DNA of 64,000 nt from OLB7 sp966250335 (lineage in GTDB: Bacteria; Bacteroidota; Ignavibacteria; OLB7): positions 1 through 64,000 of the forward strand of contig CBINGZ010000006.1 of NCBI GenBank assembly GCA_966250335.1, given 5' to 3'. Numbering within the stretch: the stretch's first letter is position 1; every line of letters starts with the position of its first letter. This document shows, piece after piece, positions 42,578 to 52,325 of this stretch. The notes under the pieces were generated by a model. The model worked only from the letters and a program-made list of their open reading frames with translations, did not search any database and was not told the DNA's origin. A program made the position numbers and the translations under genes.

Positions 42578-43342
42578 ATGATACGCTTCCCCCTTCTTGC
42601 AGCGATCTTTCTTCTTCTTTCCCTCAACCGCGCGCTCGCCGACCCGGCCGCCGACGATTACGACAGTATCGTGGTGGACGCCACATACGTGCCGTGCAAC
42701 GACTCCACGGAATCGCTCCTGGTCTTCAGAAGCGGCCGGGCGATCTACGCCCACAAGGATCTCGCCGTCGTCTTCTCCCTCCCCACCTCTCTGATCGACG
42801 ACGTCCTCTCGACGGCCGAGAAGGTGGTCTCGGTGGTGGACACGACGAAGCTGGACAGTTGCACGACGGTGGGGGTGATCCTGGGGGGAGGGAAAAGGTT
42901 CATGCTGATCAACAACGCCCGACCGACCCCGGAGACGCGGGAGGTGCAGCTTCGCCTGGAGCGGCTGCGGAAGTTCGCCCGGAAAAAACTGGAGCAGAGC
43001 GATTCGCTCCCCGAACGGGCCTCCGTGGAGATGGACACACTGGTGATGGCGGAGCGTCCGTCGATCAGCCCCTACGAGCTGCGCGCGAACATCCGCAGTT
43101 CCCCGGTGGCCGAAGAGTGGGGCTGCCGGGGAACCGTGGTCGTTCGCGTGCTGGTCGGCAAGGATGGCGACGCCCGCCGCGCCTTCGTGCACAGCGTGAA
43201 GGTGCGGGGGAAATGCGGTTCGCTCCTCGTCACCTCCGCGCTGCAGGCGGTGCTCCGTTCCACCTTCCGTCCCGCGCTCAAGAAGAACGGCAAGCCGACG
43301 GTCGCCTGGACCGATATCGAGGTGAAGTTCAGCAGGAAGTAG
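42578..43342 (+). CDS. Exported TonB C-terminal-domain protein
   Basis: This 254-aa protein has a signal peptide (1-21, LLSLNRALA). Residues ~20-150 are of unknown type, including FRSGRAIYAHKDLAVVFSLP and TTVGVILGGGKRFMLI. The C-terminal ~95 residues are a TonB-C-like domain (ISPYELRANIRSSPVAEEWG, CRGTVVVRVLVGKDGDARRA, VTSALQAVLRSTFRPALKKN). It lacks the usual Pro-rich TonB linker and an N-terminal membrane anchor other than the signal. It is probably an exported relative rather than a classical energy transducer. Confidence 0.75.
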   Translation: MIRFPLLAAIFLLLSLNRALADPAADDYDSIVVDATYVPCNDSTESLLVFRSGRAIYAHKDLAVVFSLPTSLIDDVLSTAEKVVSVVDTTKLDSCTTVGVILGGGKRFMLINNARPTPETREVQLRLERLRKFARKKLEQSDSLPERASVEMDTLVMAERPSISPYELRANIRSSPVAEEWGCRGTVVVRVLVGKDGDARRAFVHSVKVRGKCGSLLVTSALQAVLRSTFRPALKKNGKPTVAWTDIEVKFSRK

Positions 43343-43454
43343 CGGGAAGCCCCGATCGCTGCCTGACCACCCGGATCAGTTCCGACACGACCTCCCGCTC
43401 CGTTTCAACGCGATGGAGGCGATCGCCGCGCCTCCTGTCGTATCGGATATGACG

Positions 43455-45662
43455 TTACCTGCCGAGCACGACAGGTTCGACATACCGCCTCTCCCCGGCA
43501 CGGACCACACAGAGATATCCTCCCGAGGGAAGCTCCGAGGGATCGACGACGATCCTTCCCGGTCCCGCGCCGAGTTCACGAGAGGTCGTGAAGAGGGTCC
43601 TTCCGAGCATGTCGAGGAGATCTACTTCGACACGCGATGAGCTTTCGAGATCGACGGCGACCTCGAACCGGTCGACCGCCGGGTTCGGCACGATCGCCGC
43701 GTGCAGCCCCTTCGTCCCGGTTTCCTTCTCCACCGAGCTGGAGGCGACCCGGTTCCGCCAGTAGATCAGCCCGCCGTCGAGCCCGCCGCTGATCAGCATC
43801 GAACCATCCTTCGAGAGCGCCAGCGAGCCCTGCCCCACCGGATAGTCGCTGTAGGCGTAGACCTCCTTCCACTCCTTCATATCCCAGACACGGACCACCG
43901 GATCGTTCCCCGCCGAGTAGAGATAGGCGCCGTCCGACGAGAAGATCAGATCGTTGACCCTTCCGGTATGCCCCTTCAGCGTGCGCACGGTCGTCAGATC
44001 GTCCGGGTTGAGGACGAGGATATCTCCGCTGATATCCATGCCGACGAGGAGGAGGGAGCCGTCGGGAGTATAGGTGAGAACGACCGGGAGTTGAGGAACG
44101 GAGAGCTTCATGAGCTCCTCCCCCGTCGCCGTGTTCCAGAGCCGGAGCGTACGGTCCATGGAGCCGGTGACGACGCGCGAACCGTCGCGGGAGAGCGCCG
44201 TCGACATGAGCCACGACTCATGTCCCTTGAGAACGACCTCCGACGTCAGCCCCGCGATCGACCAGATCCGCGCCGTGGAGTCGATGGAGGAGGTCGCGAT
44301 CAGCCCCGCCCCTTCGTTGACGGAGATATCCGTTATCAGACTGCGATGTTCCGGCGAGAACCTCCAGGCGGAATCGACGGCGCCGGTGGCAAGGTCGTAG
44401 GCGAACGGTCGGTTTCCGCCGGCAAGGACGACTCTCCGCCCGTCGCTCATGAACTCGGCGTCGTAGACGTTCATGGTCGCGGTGATCACGTACATCTGCG
44501 GCGCGCTCAACGCCTCGGACTTCAGGCGTGAGCTCAGAAGCGTTCCGTCGGCGGCGTCGAAGACCCTGACCTTTCTGTCGTAGTTCGATGTCCATGTCGT
44601 CAGCCTTGTCCCGTCCGGCGAGATCGCGAGCGCGTTGATGGCGCCGTCGTGGGTCATCACATTGTTGTGGACCGTGTCGTCCGCCTTCCATTCCCAGATA
44701 CCGGCGTCGGAGGTGGTGATGAAACGGGATCTGTCGGGCGAATATCGTATCGAGTTTATATCGGCTCCGAACGGGAGATGGGTCTTCGAGTAGGCGCCCG
44801 CGGTCAGATCGAACTGCTTGAGGGAATATTCCCCCGCGATCATCAGCCCCTTCCCATCCGGTGTGAACTCGATGGCGCTCGGTCCCCCCAGTACGAACTG
44901 GGAGTTGACGGTGTCGACGGGGGCGCCGACCGCCAGATCCCAGATGATGATATCGGGGATAAGATCATCCAGCACCAGGCTGTCTCCGCCGTGGGAGAAC
45001 CTGAGTCTGACGAAGCCGTCGGACCCCTGGGTGTTGCTCTCGATCGTCCGGAGGAGCGCGCCGCTCTTCTGGTCCCAGACGCGCGCGTTGTACCCGAGAT
45101 TCGGGTCGCCGGGACCACGCGCGTTGTTGCATGCCGCGAGATATTTTCCGTTCGGGGAGACGTCCATCGATAAGACCGTCCCCTGGTTGAACTCGACCTG
45201 GAAGCGAAGATCGTCGGTCTCCAGATCGTAGACCCGGATGACCCCTGCGCGATCTCCCGCGGCGACCCCGCTTCCGTCGGCCAGGAACGCGACATGCGCG
45301 ACCGGCGCCGTGTGGCCGGTGAACGTGTGCAGGAGCTCACCGCTCTCCAGATCCCACACCTTCACCTCTCCGGCGAGATCCCCCGAGACCGCCCACCCTC
45401 CATCCGGCGACAGGGCGATCGGCATCGGCCCCGTCGTGTCGGCGGCGCTGATGATCGTGACGAGATTCCCCGATGCGAGGTCCGCGACCCGTATGCATCC
45501 GTCGTACGCCCCCACGACCAGCCGTTTCCCGTCCGGCGTGTAGGACGCGTATGGGGCACTACTCCCCAGACCGGCGCGGGCCGATATGATATCCTTGCCG
45601 AGCTTCTGGGAGAAGAGAGCGACGGGGAGCAGAAAGAGGAGAAGAGGGAGAAGTCTGTTCAT
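43455..45662 (-). CDS. Secreted WD40-repeat protein with T9SS sorting domain
   Basis: This 735-aa protein has a signal peptide (1-20, LFLLPVALFSQ). Residues ~25-640 contain about a dozen WD40-type blades: GKRLVVGAYDGCIRVADLAS, GEVKVWDLESGELLHTFTGH, ISPDGTRLTTWTSNYDRKVR, SMDRTLRLWNTATGEELMKL and AGNDPVVRVWDMKEWKEV. The C-terminus is a T9SS sorting domain (IVPNPAVDRFEVAVDLESSS, LDMLGRTLFTTSRELGAG, LPSGGYLCVVRAGERRYVEP). I use the ATG at 45662 because an AGG lies ~7 bases upstream; the ATG two codons earlier has a spacing of one base. It probably forms surface-exposed double propellers. Its function is unknown. Confidence 0.9.
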   Translation of the reverse strand: MNRLLPLLLFLLPVALFSQKLGKDIISARAGLGSSAPYASYTPDGKRLVVGAYDGCIRVADLASGNLVTIISAADTTGPMPIALSPDGGWAVSGDLAGEVKVWDLESGELLHTFTGHTAPVAHVAFLADGSGVAAGDRAGVIRVYDLETDDLRFQVEFNQGTVLSMDVSPNGKYLAACNNARGPGDPNLGYNARVWDQKSGALLRTIESNTQGSDGFVRLRFSHGGDSLVLDDLIPDIIIWDLAVGAPVDTVNSQFVLGGPSAIEFTPDGKGLMIAGEYSLKQFDLTAGAYSKTHLPFGADINSIRYSPDRSRFITTSDAGIWEWKADDTVHNNVMTHDGAINALAISPDGTRLTTWTSNYDRKVRVFDAADGTLLSSRLKSEALSAPQMYVITATMNVYDAEFMSDGRRVVLAGGNRPFAYDLATGAVDSAWRFSPEHRSLITDISVNEGAGLIATSSIDSTARIWSIAGLTSEVVLKGHESWLMSTALSRDGSRVVTGSMDRTLRLWNTATGEELMKLSVPQLPVVLTYTPDGSLLLVGMDISGDILVLNPDDLTTVRTLKGHTGRVNDLIFSSDGAYLYSAGNDPVVRVWDMKEWKEVYAYSDYPVGQGSLALSKDGSMLISGGLDGGLIYWRNRVASSSVEKETGTKGLHAAIVPNPAVDRFEVAVDLESSSRVEVDLLDMLGRTLFTTSRELGAGPGRIVVDPSELPSGGYLCVVRAGERRYVEPVVLGR

Positions 45663-45997
45663 GAACATACCTGTTGATTGAGATCCGTGCGGGACCCTGA
45701 TGATGAGGGCGGAAGCGAGAGTCACGAGCCGCCGGTCCCTCCGCGAGAGAGGAGAGCGACGCCTTCTGATCGACAGAGCGAATCTTCCGGACGTAACCGC
45801 GTGGGAGGAATATTGGGGGTGAAACGCGCACTTTTCCGCGCTTCGCGAATCAGTATTTAATCATTAGAAGATCGTCCGGAAGGGGCTGCCTCCGCAACGA
45901 TCATCATTCTACGATACAACCCATCCCCGCCCCGCAAGGCCTCGATACCCGGCTCGATACCGAAGCGCCGTCACAACACATCATAAAAAGATATACC

Positions 45998-47647
45998 CTA
46001 CATTCCCGAGAGAAAGGAGACGAGATTGGCGCGATCCCCCAGTCCGAGCTTCCGCCGCAGGCTCTGGCGGTGCGTGTTCACGGTGTGACGGGATATGCAG
46101 AGAAGATCGGCGATATCCTTGCTGGAGAGCTGGACCTTGAGGAGCGCGCAGATCTTCAGTTCGGTCGGCGTCAGTTCCGGGAAGCGGGCGGAGAGCTTCC
46201 CGACGAACTCCGGAAAGATCGTGTCGAAGTGACGGCGGAACCGTTCCCAGTCCTCCTCGGATCTGATCTCCGAGTCGATCGTCTCCCGAAGCATCGCCTT
46301 GCGTCGTCTCCCTCCCCCGCTTCCCACCTCCCGTCTCAGCTTCAGGAGCGACCGCTGCTTATGCGCCAGATGGAGCGCCATGGAGGCGAGCTCCATGCTC
46401 TGCGCCGCCACCGACTCCTCCAGGCGTTCGGCACGTTTCGTCAGCAGCTCCTTCTCCGCCTGATGGCGGCGGAGCTCATGCTGCATCCTGAGGTTCTGAA
46501 TCCTTCCCTGCACCTCGCGTCCCTGAATCCGCTCGTCCAGATCGGCATGCAGCCGGAGATGGCGGAACGCGGCGGCCGACTCCCCCGTCGACTCGAACAG
46601 GTCGGCAAGACAGTGGTGGATCTGCACCAGCAGGTCGAGGTCGCCGTACTTCTCACCGATCCGCAATCCCTCGTCGAGTGTGCGGCGCGCCCCCTCGACA
46701 TCTCCCATTGCGATCTGAAGACGACCGAGGCAGCGAAGAACGTTCGCAATAACGAGCTCATCCTCTCCCGAACGTGCGATCTCGATCGCCTCGGTCTCGT
46801 AGGCAAGCGCGGTCGTGAACTCCCCCTGATATTCGTAGACGGTACCGATGCTTGTAAGAAGCATCGGGAGGATGGAGGGATGGCGCAGATCGCGGGCGAT
46901 CGGGAGCGCGACGGCGTAGTAGTCGAGAGCCTCCTGCCAGCGGAGCTCCTGCTCCAGCGACACTCCGATGTTCATCAAGGTTCCCGCCTCGCCGACCCGA
47001 TCGCCGAGGGCGCGATAGATCGCCAGAGCGTCGCCGTAATGACGGCGGGCTCCATCATGATCGGAGAAATGATCGTAGATGCGGGCGATGTTGAGGAGGG
47101 CGATCGCGCGGACGAGGGCCGCGGAAGAGGTGTCGAGCGACTCCAGCAGCGCAAGGGCGTTGGCGAGCGCCTCCTCGTACAATCCCACCCCTTCGTACGC
47201 CTTGGTCAGGGCATTGCGCGAGGGGAGCGCCTCCGCCGGTCCCCCGCACGATTCCAGCAGATCGACCGCCTGTTGCAGCAGGGGGATCGCCTCCGCCGGA
47301 CGTCCGACGGTCAGGACCATGATGCCGAGCTGATGGATGGTCCGCCCGCCGGTCTGGGGATCGGCGAGGGTATCGGCCAGGGCGGCCGCCTGTTCGGCAA
47401 GATCGAGTGCTTCCGGCATACGTCCCGTCACTCTGCGACATTCGGCCATCACCGAAAGGCTCAGGGCGCGGGAGCGGGTGTCGTCGATCGCTTCTCCTCT
47501 CCTGAGCCCCTCCGCCGCCGTGTCGTACGCGCGCTCCGGCTCGTTGCGATATATGCGGCGCGCCTCGGCCAGCAGATGCTCGATATGCCGGCGCGGATCG
47601 GCGATCGCGTCCGGAGCAGACTCCGGGTCGTATGTCGTTTCGGTCAT
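45998..47647 (-). CDS. TPR / coiled-coil / LuxR-type HTH regulator, second copy
   Basis: This 549-aa cytoplasmic protein has the same layout as the protein at 3685. TPR repeats cover ~15-350 (AYDTAAEGLRRGEAIDDTRS, RRHYGDALAIYRALGDRVGE, DYYAVALPIARDLRHPSILP, ARRTLDEGLRIGEKYGDLDL). A coiled coil (~385-450, RRHQAEKELLTKRAERLEES) follows. The C-terminal LuxR-type HTH reads LTPTELKICALL, SSKDIADLLCISRHTVNTHR and RRKLGLGDRANLVSFLSG. The HTH and its approach are ~60% identical to the first copy, while the TPRs are more diverged. No receiver domain is present. The ATG at 47647 begins MTETTYDPES; the ribosome-binding site is weak. It is divergent from purK. Confidence 0.85.
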   Translation of the reverse strand: MTETTYDPESAPDAIADPRRHIEHLLAEARRIYRNEPERAYDTAAEGLRRGEAIDDTRSRALSLSVMAECRRVTGRMPEALDLAEQAAALADTLADPQTGGRTIHQLGIMVLTVGRPAEAIPLLQQAVDLLESCGGPAEALPSRNALTKAYEGVGLYEEALANALALLESLDTSSAALVRAIALLNIARIYDHFSDHDGARRHYGDALAIYRALGDRVGEAGTLMNIGVSLEQELRWQEALDYYAVALPIARDLRHPSILPMLLTSIGTVYEYQGEFTTALAYETEAIEIARSGEDELVIANVLRCLGRLQIAMGDVEGARRTLDEGLRIGEKYGDLDLLVQIHHCLADLFESTGESAAAFRHLRLHADLDERIQGREVQGRIQNLRMQHELRRHQAEKELLTKRAERLEESVAAQSMELASMALHLAHKQRSLLKLRREVGSGGGRRRKAMLRETIDSEIRSEEDWERFRRHFDTIFPEFVGKLSARFPELTPTELKICALLKVQLSSKDIADLLCISRHTVNTHRQSLRRKLGLGDRANLVSFLSGM

Positions 47648-47773
47648 GATGCGGTATCGATGCGTATTGTCGTCGGCCGTCCGAGAAGAAGCGGCGGAAG
47701 CGTCGAATATACGTCGGCGCTCCCGTGACAACGGCGGTACAATCTCTCAAGGAACTTCATCTCTCCGTTCCCT

Positions 47774-48940
47774 ATGTTTGCCCCGATGACTCAGCACACA
47801 CCGACCATTGGAATCCTCGGCGGCGGCCAGCTCGCCAGGATGACCGCCTACGCCGCGTTCCGTCTCGGACTCCGGGTCCTCATCATGGAAAAGACCTCCG
47901 GCTCCCCCGCCGGCCGGATCGCGCATGAAGAGTTCACCGGCGCCTTCTCCGATCATGACGCGCTTATCCGGTTCGCATCGGACTGCGACGTGACGACCCT
48001 GGAGAGCGAGTTCATCGACGAGAGCCATCTTGCGGCGATCGAGCGCGCCGGGCTCCTCCTCTTCCCCCGGTCGTCGTCGGTCGCCATGATCCAGGACAAG
48101 CTGCTGCAGAAGCGGACGATGGAGGGAGCCGGCATCCCGGTAGCGGCGTTCAGGGGGGTCGACGACACGGCGCAGGCGGTCGCGTTCGGCGGCGAGTACG
48201 GCTATCCCTTCGTTCTCAAGAGCCGCCGCGACGGATACGACGGCTACGGCAACGCGACGATACGGACGCCGGAGGATGTGGCCGCGGGCTGGGAGAAGGT
48301 CACGCGGGGCGATACGTCGCGGCAGATCTACTGCGAGGCGTTCGTCCCCTTCGTCAAGGAGCTGGCGGTAATGGTGACGCGCGGCCGCAACGGAGAGGTC
48401 GCGATCTACCCGGTGGTGGAGACGGTGCAGGAGAACCATATCTGCCGCGTGGTCTCCGCCCCCGCCTCGGTCGACGAGGGGGCGATCGGACTCGCCGTGG
48501 AATACGCCCGTCGCGCGGTGGAGGCGATCGACGGAGTCGGCATCTTCGGGGTGGAGCTCTTTCTGACTGGAGATGGAGAGATTCTGGTCAACGAGATGGC
48601 CCCAAGGCCGCACAACAGCGGGCACTACACCATCGAGGGATGCGTTACATCGCAGTACGAGAACCATATCCGTGCCGTCATGGGGTGGCCGCTCGGCTCC
48701 ACGGAGCTGCGGGCTCCCGGCGTCGCCATGGTGAATATCCTGGGGCGACACGACGGCTCCGGCGCCGTCGCCAATTATCATGAGGTGCTCGCCGATCCCA
48801 CAGTCCACCTGCACCTGTACGGCAAGGCCGAATCGCGGCGGGGACGGAAGATGGGGCATGTCACGGCGCTCGCCGATTCGGTCGAGGAAGCGATACGGAG
48901 AGCATCGGAGGCGGAGAGGAGAGTACGATTCGTGGAGTAG
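47774..48940 (+). CDS. purK: 5-(carboxyamino)imidazole ribonucleotide synthase
   Basis: This 388-aa ATP-grasp enzyme carries out the ATP- and bicarbonate-dependent carboxylation of AIR in purine synthesis. The N-terminal nucleotide-like domain starts TIGILGGGQLARMTAYAAFR. ATP-grasp motifs are clear: QDKLLQKRTMEGAGIPVAAF, YPFVLKSRRDGYDGYGNATI and VGIFGVELFLTGDGEILVNE. MAPRPHNSGHYTIEG is the PurK signature. The C-terminal domain includes GVAMVNILGRHDGSG and HVTALADSVEEAIRRA. ATG at 47774 and ATG at 47786 are both possible. purE is not adjacent in this window. Confidence 0.95.
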   Translation: MFAPMTQHTPTIGILGGGQLARMTAYAAFRLGLRVLIMEKTSGSPAGRIAHEEFTGAFSDHDALIRFASDCDVTTLESEFIDESHLAAIERAGLLLFPRSSSVAMIQDKLLQKRTMEGAGIPVAAFRGVDDTAQAVAFGGEYGYPFVLKSRRDGYDGYGNATIRTPEDVAAGWEKVTRGDTSRQIYCEAFVPFVKELAVMVTRGRNGEVAIYPVVETVQENHICRVVSAPASVDEGAIGLAVEYARRAVEAIDGVGIFGVELFLTGDGEILVNEMAPRPHNSGHYTIEGCVTSQYENHIRAVMGWPLGSTELRAPGVAMVNILGRHDGSGAVANYHEVLADPTVHLHLYGKAESRRGRKMGHVTALADSVEEAIRRASEAERRVRFVE

Positions 48941-49003
48941 AGCATAACAGGGGATGACGCGATCGATCACATCCCTACATGATATTCTTCAAACGGAGCC
49001 GTG

Positions 49004-49393
49004 ATGATACGCCGTCTGAACCATGTCCAGATCACGATCCCGAAAGGGGCGGAGGAGTCGGCCCGTGATTTCTACTGCGGAGTGCTCGGGCTGGCGGAGA
49101 TCCCCAAGCCCGACTCCCTGGCCGGCCGGGGCGGGTTCTGGATGGAACTCGACGGCCTGCAGATCCACGTCGGGACCGAGGATGGCGTGGATCGCGCCGC
49201 GAGCAAGGCCCACCTGGCCTACGAGGTGGAGGAGGTGACGGAATGGCGCGCACGGCTCGAGAAACGGGGAGTTCCCATTCTCGACTCCATCCCCATCCCC
49301 GGGTATGATCGATTCGAGGCGCGCGACCCGTTCGGCAACAGGATCGAGTTCATTGGAACACGGCGGGAACCGGCCGGGGAGGGGAGCCTCTAA
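49004..49393 (+). CDS. VOC-superfamily (glyoxalase-like) protein
   Basis: This 129-aa protein has the paired beta-alpha-beta modules of the vicinal-oxygen-chelate fold: LNHVQITIPKGAEESARDFY, CGVLGLAEIPKP, FWMELDGLQIHVGTED, HLAYEVEEV and DRFEARDPFGNRIEFIG. His and Glu residues at the usual metal positions are present, but the substrate is not evident. The ATG at 49004 is preceded by GGAG at a good distance; a GTG one codon earlier is possible. Confidence 0.88.
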   Translation: MIRRLNHVQITIPKGAEESARDFYCGVLGLAEIPKPDSLAGRGGFWMELDGLQIHVGTEDGVDRAASKAHLAYEVEEVTEWRARLEKRGVPILDSIPIPGYDRFEARDPFGNRIEFIGTRREPAGEGSL

Positions 49394-49495
49394 CGGCTCA
49401 CCGTTCAGAGAACCGTTCCGCCAACGCGTCTTCCGGCAGCACGATAGTATAGATCAGGGCCGCACGGAACCGACGCCCACACAACCGAGGCGCAG

Positions 49496-50863
49496 ATGAG
49501 AGCCGTCCGCTACCTTCCATTCATCACCCTTGCGCTCCTGGGGTCCATACCCGCGGAGGGACAGAACTACTACTACCCGCCGCTGAACGACACGACCTGG
49601 GCGCGTGTCTCCCCCGCATCGCTCGGCTGGGACACCGCCGCGCTCGACACGCTGCTGACCTATCTCGGCGAGAAGAACTCCACCGGGTTCGTGGTGCTGC
49701 ATGAGGGAAGGATCGCGGTGGAACAGTACTGGGAGGATTGGAACGCCGAGACGCGCCAGGAGATCGCCTCCGCCGGCAAGAGCGTCACGGCGTTCCTGAC
49801 CGGGATCGCGCAGGAGGAGGGGAAGCTCGACATCGACGATCTCACCTCGAACTATCTCGGCAGGGGATGGACGAGCGCACCGCCGGAGAAGGAGGACCTG
49901 ATCACGATACGTCACCAGCTCACCATGAGCACCGGCCTGGATGACGGCATCCCCGCCACACCCGATATCCCCGATCCCGACAACTGTCTGGAGCCCGACT
50001 GCCTCCGCTACAAGGGGGACGCCGGAACCCGCTGGTCCTACCACAACGCCCCGTACCGCCTGATCCTGGATGTGCTGGAGAACGCCGTGGGGACGAACCG
50101 GAACCTCTACAGCCGGGAGAAGCTCTACGACAGGATCGGGATGAGCAGATCGCTCTGGTTCGGCTATATCATGGTCGCATCGACCCGCGATATGGCGCGG
50201 TACGGACATCTGATCCTGAGCAGGGGGATATGGAACGGCGACACGCTGCTGCACGACAAATCGTACTTCGATGCGATGATCAACACGTCGCAGGAGCTCA
50301 ACAGATCGTACGGCTATCTCTGGTGGCTCAACGGCAGAGGATCGTATATGGTCCCGATGCTTCAGATCGTGTTCCGGACCGACCTCTTTCCCTCCGCCCC
50401 GCCCGACATGTTCGCCGCGCTCGGCAAGAACGACAGGAAGATCTATGTCGTCCCCAGCCTGAACCTGGTCGTGGCCCGCCACGGCGCCGACGCCGGCGAC
50501 AACCTCTACGCTCTCTCCTCGTTCGACTACGGGATCTGGGAACGGCTGATGAAGGTCGTACGCCCGGCCTCCACCGCCTTCCATAGGGACGCGGATATCG
50601 TGAAGAACGACCTGACGGTTCTCCCCAACCCCGCACACGACCGGCTTCTGCTCCGCATCGACCTGAAAGCGCCGGAGCAGGTCACGATCAGCCTGCACGA
50701 CCGGCTCGGCCGCACTCTTCTCATGATGAACAAGGCAATGGAAGCGGGGGTGACGGAGGAGAGTCTTTCCCTCTCCGAACCGGAGATTCCGGAGGGGGTT
50801 CATTACGTGCGGGTGACGACCTCTTCAGGGAGCATGGTGCGTCCGGTGGTGGTGGCGCGGTGA
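49496..50863 (+). CDS. T9SS-secreted serine hydrolase (class C beta-lactamase fold)
   Basis: This 455-aa protein has a signal peptide (1-22, LGSIPAEGQ). The beta-lactamase/penicillin-binding-type domain spans ~35-360. The SxxK motif is Ser92-Ala-Gly-Lys95 in ASAGKSVTAFL and the YxN motif is Tyr182-His-Asn184 in WSYHNAPYRL. The region TSQELNRSYGYLWWLNGRGS is typical of the family. The last ~80 residues are a T9SS sorting domain (VLPNPAHDRLLLRIDLKAPE, LHDRLGRTLLMM, IPEGVHYVRVTTSSG). It is likely a surface esterase, D-aminopeptidase-like or other peptidase/lipase; it is not predicted to be a true beta-lactamase. The ATG at 49496 is preferred for the signal peptide. Confidence 0.9.
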   Translation: MRAVRYLPFITLALLGSIPAEGQNYYYPPLNDTTWARVSPASLGWDTAALDTLLTYLGEKNSTGFVVLHEGRIAVEQYWEDWNAETRQEIASAGKSVTAFLTGIAQEEGKLDIDDLTSNYLGRGWTSAPPEKEDLITIRHQLTMSTGLDDGIPATPDIPDPDNCLEPDCLRYKGDAGTRWSYHNAPYRLILDVLENAVGTNRNLYSREKLYDRIGMSRSLWFGYIMVASTRDMARYGHLILSRGIWNGDTLLHDKSYFDAMINTSQELNRSYGYLWWLNGRGSYMVPMLQIVFRTDLFPSAPPDMFAALGKNDRKIYVVPSLNLVVARHGADAGDNLYALSSFDYGIWERLMKVVRPASTAFHRDADIVKNDLTVLPNPAHDRLLLRIDLKAPEQVTISLHDRLGRTLLMMNKAMEAGVTEESLSLSEPEIPEGVHYVRVTTSSGSMVRPVVVAR

Positions 50864-51016
50864 TCGTGGTACGGTGATCCCGTAGAGATCACGATCCGAT
50901 CATTCCATGCAACAACCTGCGGGCCGCCGTGTTATCGTCATCGACCGGCGGGTCGTGCTGCTCACGCCGTCGGAGATCGTCCGTCGTCCCCCTGAGCACT
51001 CATTTCCCCTGAGTTC

Positions 51017-52141
51017 ATGGACACAGATCGCCCGCTTCGGAGAGCCGTGCTCTCGACCGCCGCCGTCGCAATCGTGCTCCTCCTCGGCGCCGGAAGCGAC
51101 CTCCGTACGCAGCCGATCGAGCTCGACACGGACTCCATCAGACTGCGCGCCGCCGCCGAGCCGTTCCGATACGTCTTCGATATCCCGGGCGGATATATCA
51201 ACGACCACTCCCTCATCTTCGACGGATCGCGGTGGCATCTTTTCTTCATCCAGGGGACGGTCAGCAAGGAGCAGGGATGGTTTCGCGAGGGGAACGAGAC
51301 CACGATCGGACATGCCGTCAGCTTCGATCTGCTCACATGGACCCGGGAGGCCCCGGCACTGACGGTCGGGGAACCCGGCTCGCCCGACGACGGGCATGTG
51401 TACGCTCCCTCTGTGGTCGAGCGGGACGGGATCTACTACATGATCTACAGCGGCAACCGGCAGTGGTTTACCGAGGGGGAGTATCTCTTTCTCGCCGAGT
51501 CGCGCGATCTCTTCACATGGAAGCGCCTTTCCGGAACCCCGCTCTTCCTCCCCGACAGTTCATGGGCGCTCTACCGTCCCCACCGGAGCGACGCGCAGTT
51601 TCCCGAGCCGGTGGCCGGCCGCGATCCTTTTCTGCTGTACGATTCGGCATACGGCTACATCTGCTACTATATCTCCGCGATGAAGAGAGATCCCGGCCGA
51701 CGCTCATCGGATAACGAGTACGCCTGCATAGCGGCCGCGACATCTCCCGATCTGATCCACTGGACCCACCGCGGCCCGGTGCTGATCCGGCCGAGATCCG
51801 ACTTCGACAGCTACAGCTATGGATTCACCGAATCTCCCTGCATCGTCAAACGGGAGAACCTCTACTATCTCTTCTGGAAGGGGGGATCGGGCACCCGCTA
51901 CGTCATCAGCAGATCGCCACTGGATTTTCACGACCGGACCGACTATTTCCTGGCGACGTCGCACGCCTCCAAGGTCATACGGTTCCGGGACCGCTGGTAT
52001 CTCACCTCCTGCAGCCGCGAGCCCGACGACATCGGCCACACCCGCAGCGACAGAACCCGGGGACTCTACCTGGCCGAGCTGATCTGGAGGAACGACCACC
52101 CCTTCCCGATCGCTCCCGACTCAACGGCCCTCGCCCCCTGA
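51017..52141 (+). CDS. Exported GH32/GH43-like five-bladed propeller protein, copy 1
   Basis: This 374-aa protein has a signal peptide (~1-31). The blades of a GH-J/GH-F type propeller follow. The candidate catalytic set is Asp63 in INDHSLIFDGSRWHLFFI (usual nucleophile), Asp203 in GRDPFLLYDS (RDP motif), and Glu272 in FTESPCIVKR (usual acid/base). Other blades are VYAPSVVERDGIYYMIYSGN, SPDLIHWTHRGPVLIRP and FLATSHASKVIRFRDRWYLT. It is closest to the second copy at 56294. It may act on a beta-fructan or arabinan-like glycan, but the substrate is not evident. It has no sorting domain. Confidence 0.82.
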   Translation: MDTDRPLRRAVLSTAAVAIVLLLGAGSDLRTQPIELDTDSIRLRAAAEPFRYVFDIPGGYINDHSLIFDGSRWHLFFIQGTVSKEQGWFREGNETTIGHAVSFDLLTWTREAPALTVGEPGSPDDGHVYAPSVVERDGIYYMIYSGNRQWFTEGEYLFLAESRDLFTWKRLSGTPLFLPDSSWALYRPHRSDAQFPEPVAGRDPFLLYDSAYGYICYYISAMKRDPGRRSSDNEYACIAAATSPDLIHWTHRGPVLIRPRSDFDSYSYGFTESPCIVKRENLYYLFWKGGSGTRYVISRSPLDFHDRTDYFLATSHASKVIRFRDRWYLTSCSREPDDIGHTRSDRTRGLYLAELIWRNDHPFPIAPDSTALAP

Positions 52142-52185
52142 TCGAAGCCCGCCGTCCGCCCGGACGTAGCGATATGAAATTCCGA

Positions 52186-52216
52186 TTGGGCAGGAGCCCG
52201 CGGATCTCTATCTTTG
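52186..52216 (+). promoter_or_regulatory. Bacteroidota-type promoter of tRNA-Arg
   Basis: TTG (52186-52188), a 20-base spacer, and TATCTTTG (52209-52216) match the TTTG/TAnnTTTG promoter form of Bacteroidota. The tRNA starts 33 bases after the -7 element. Confidence 0.6.
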
Positions 52217-52248
52217 CGGTTCCCCTTGTCGCCGGGATAAGGGAAGCC

Positions 52249-52322
52249 GGTCCCGTAGTTCAGCTGGACAGAACGCAAGTTTCCTAAACTTGATGTCGCA
52301 GGTTCGAGTCCTGCCGGGACCA
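52249..52322 (+). tRNA. tRNA-Arg (anticodon CCT)
   Basis: The 74-nt cloverleaf has acceptor GGTCCCG/CGGGACC with discriminator A. The anticodon stem CAAGT/ACTTG encloses TTCCTAA, giving CCT. The T arm is CGCAG-GTTCGAGT-CCTGC. The CCA end is not encoded. Confidence 0.95.
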
Positions 52323-52325
52323 CAT

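Noticed and set aside
49496..50863. A beta-lactamase resistance gene
   Set aside because: SxxK and YxN are present, but the secretion and sorting domains and the general family fit a surface esterase/peptidase. No resistance function should be inferred.
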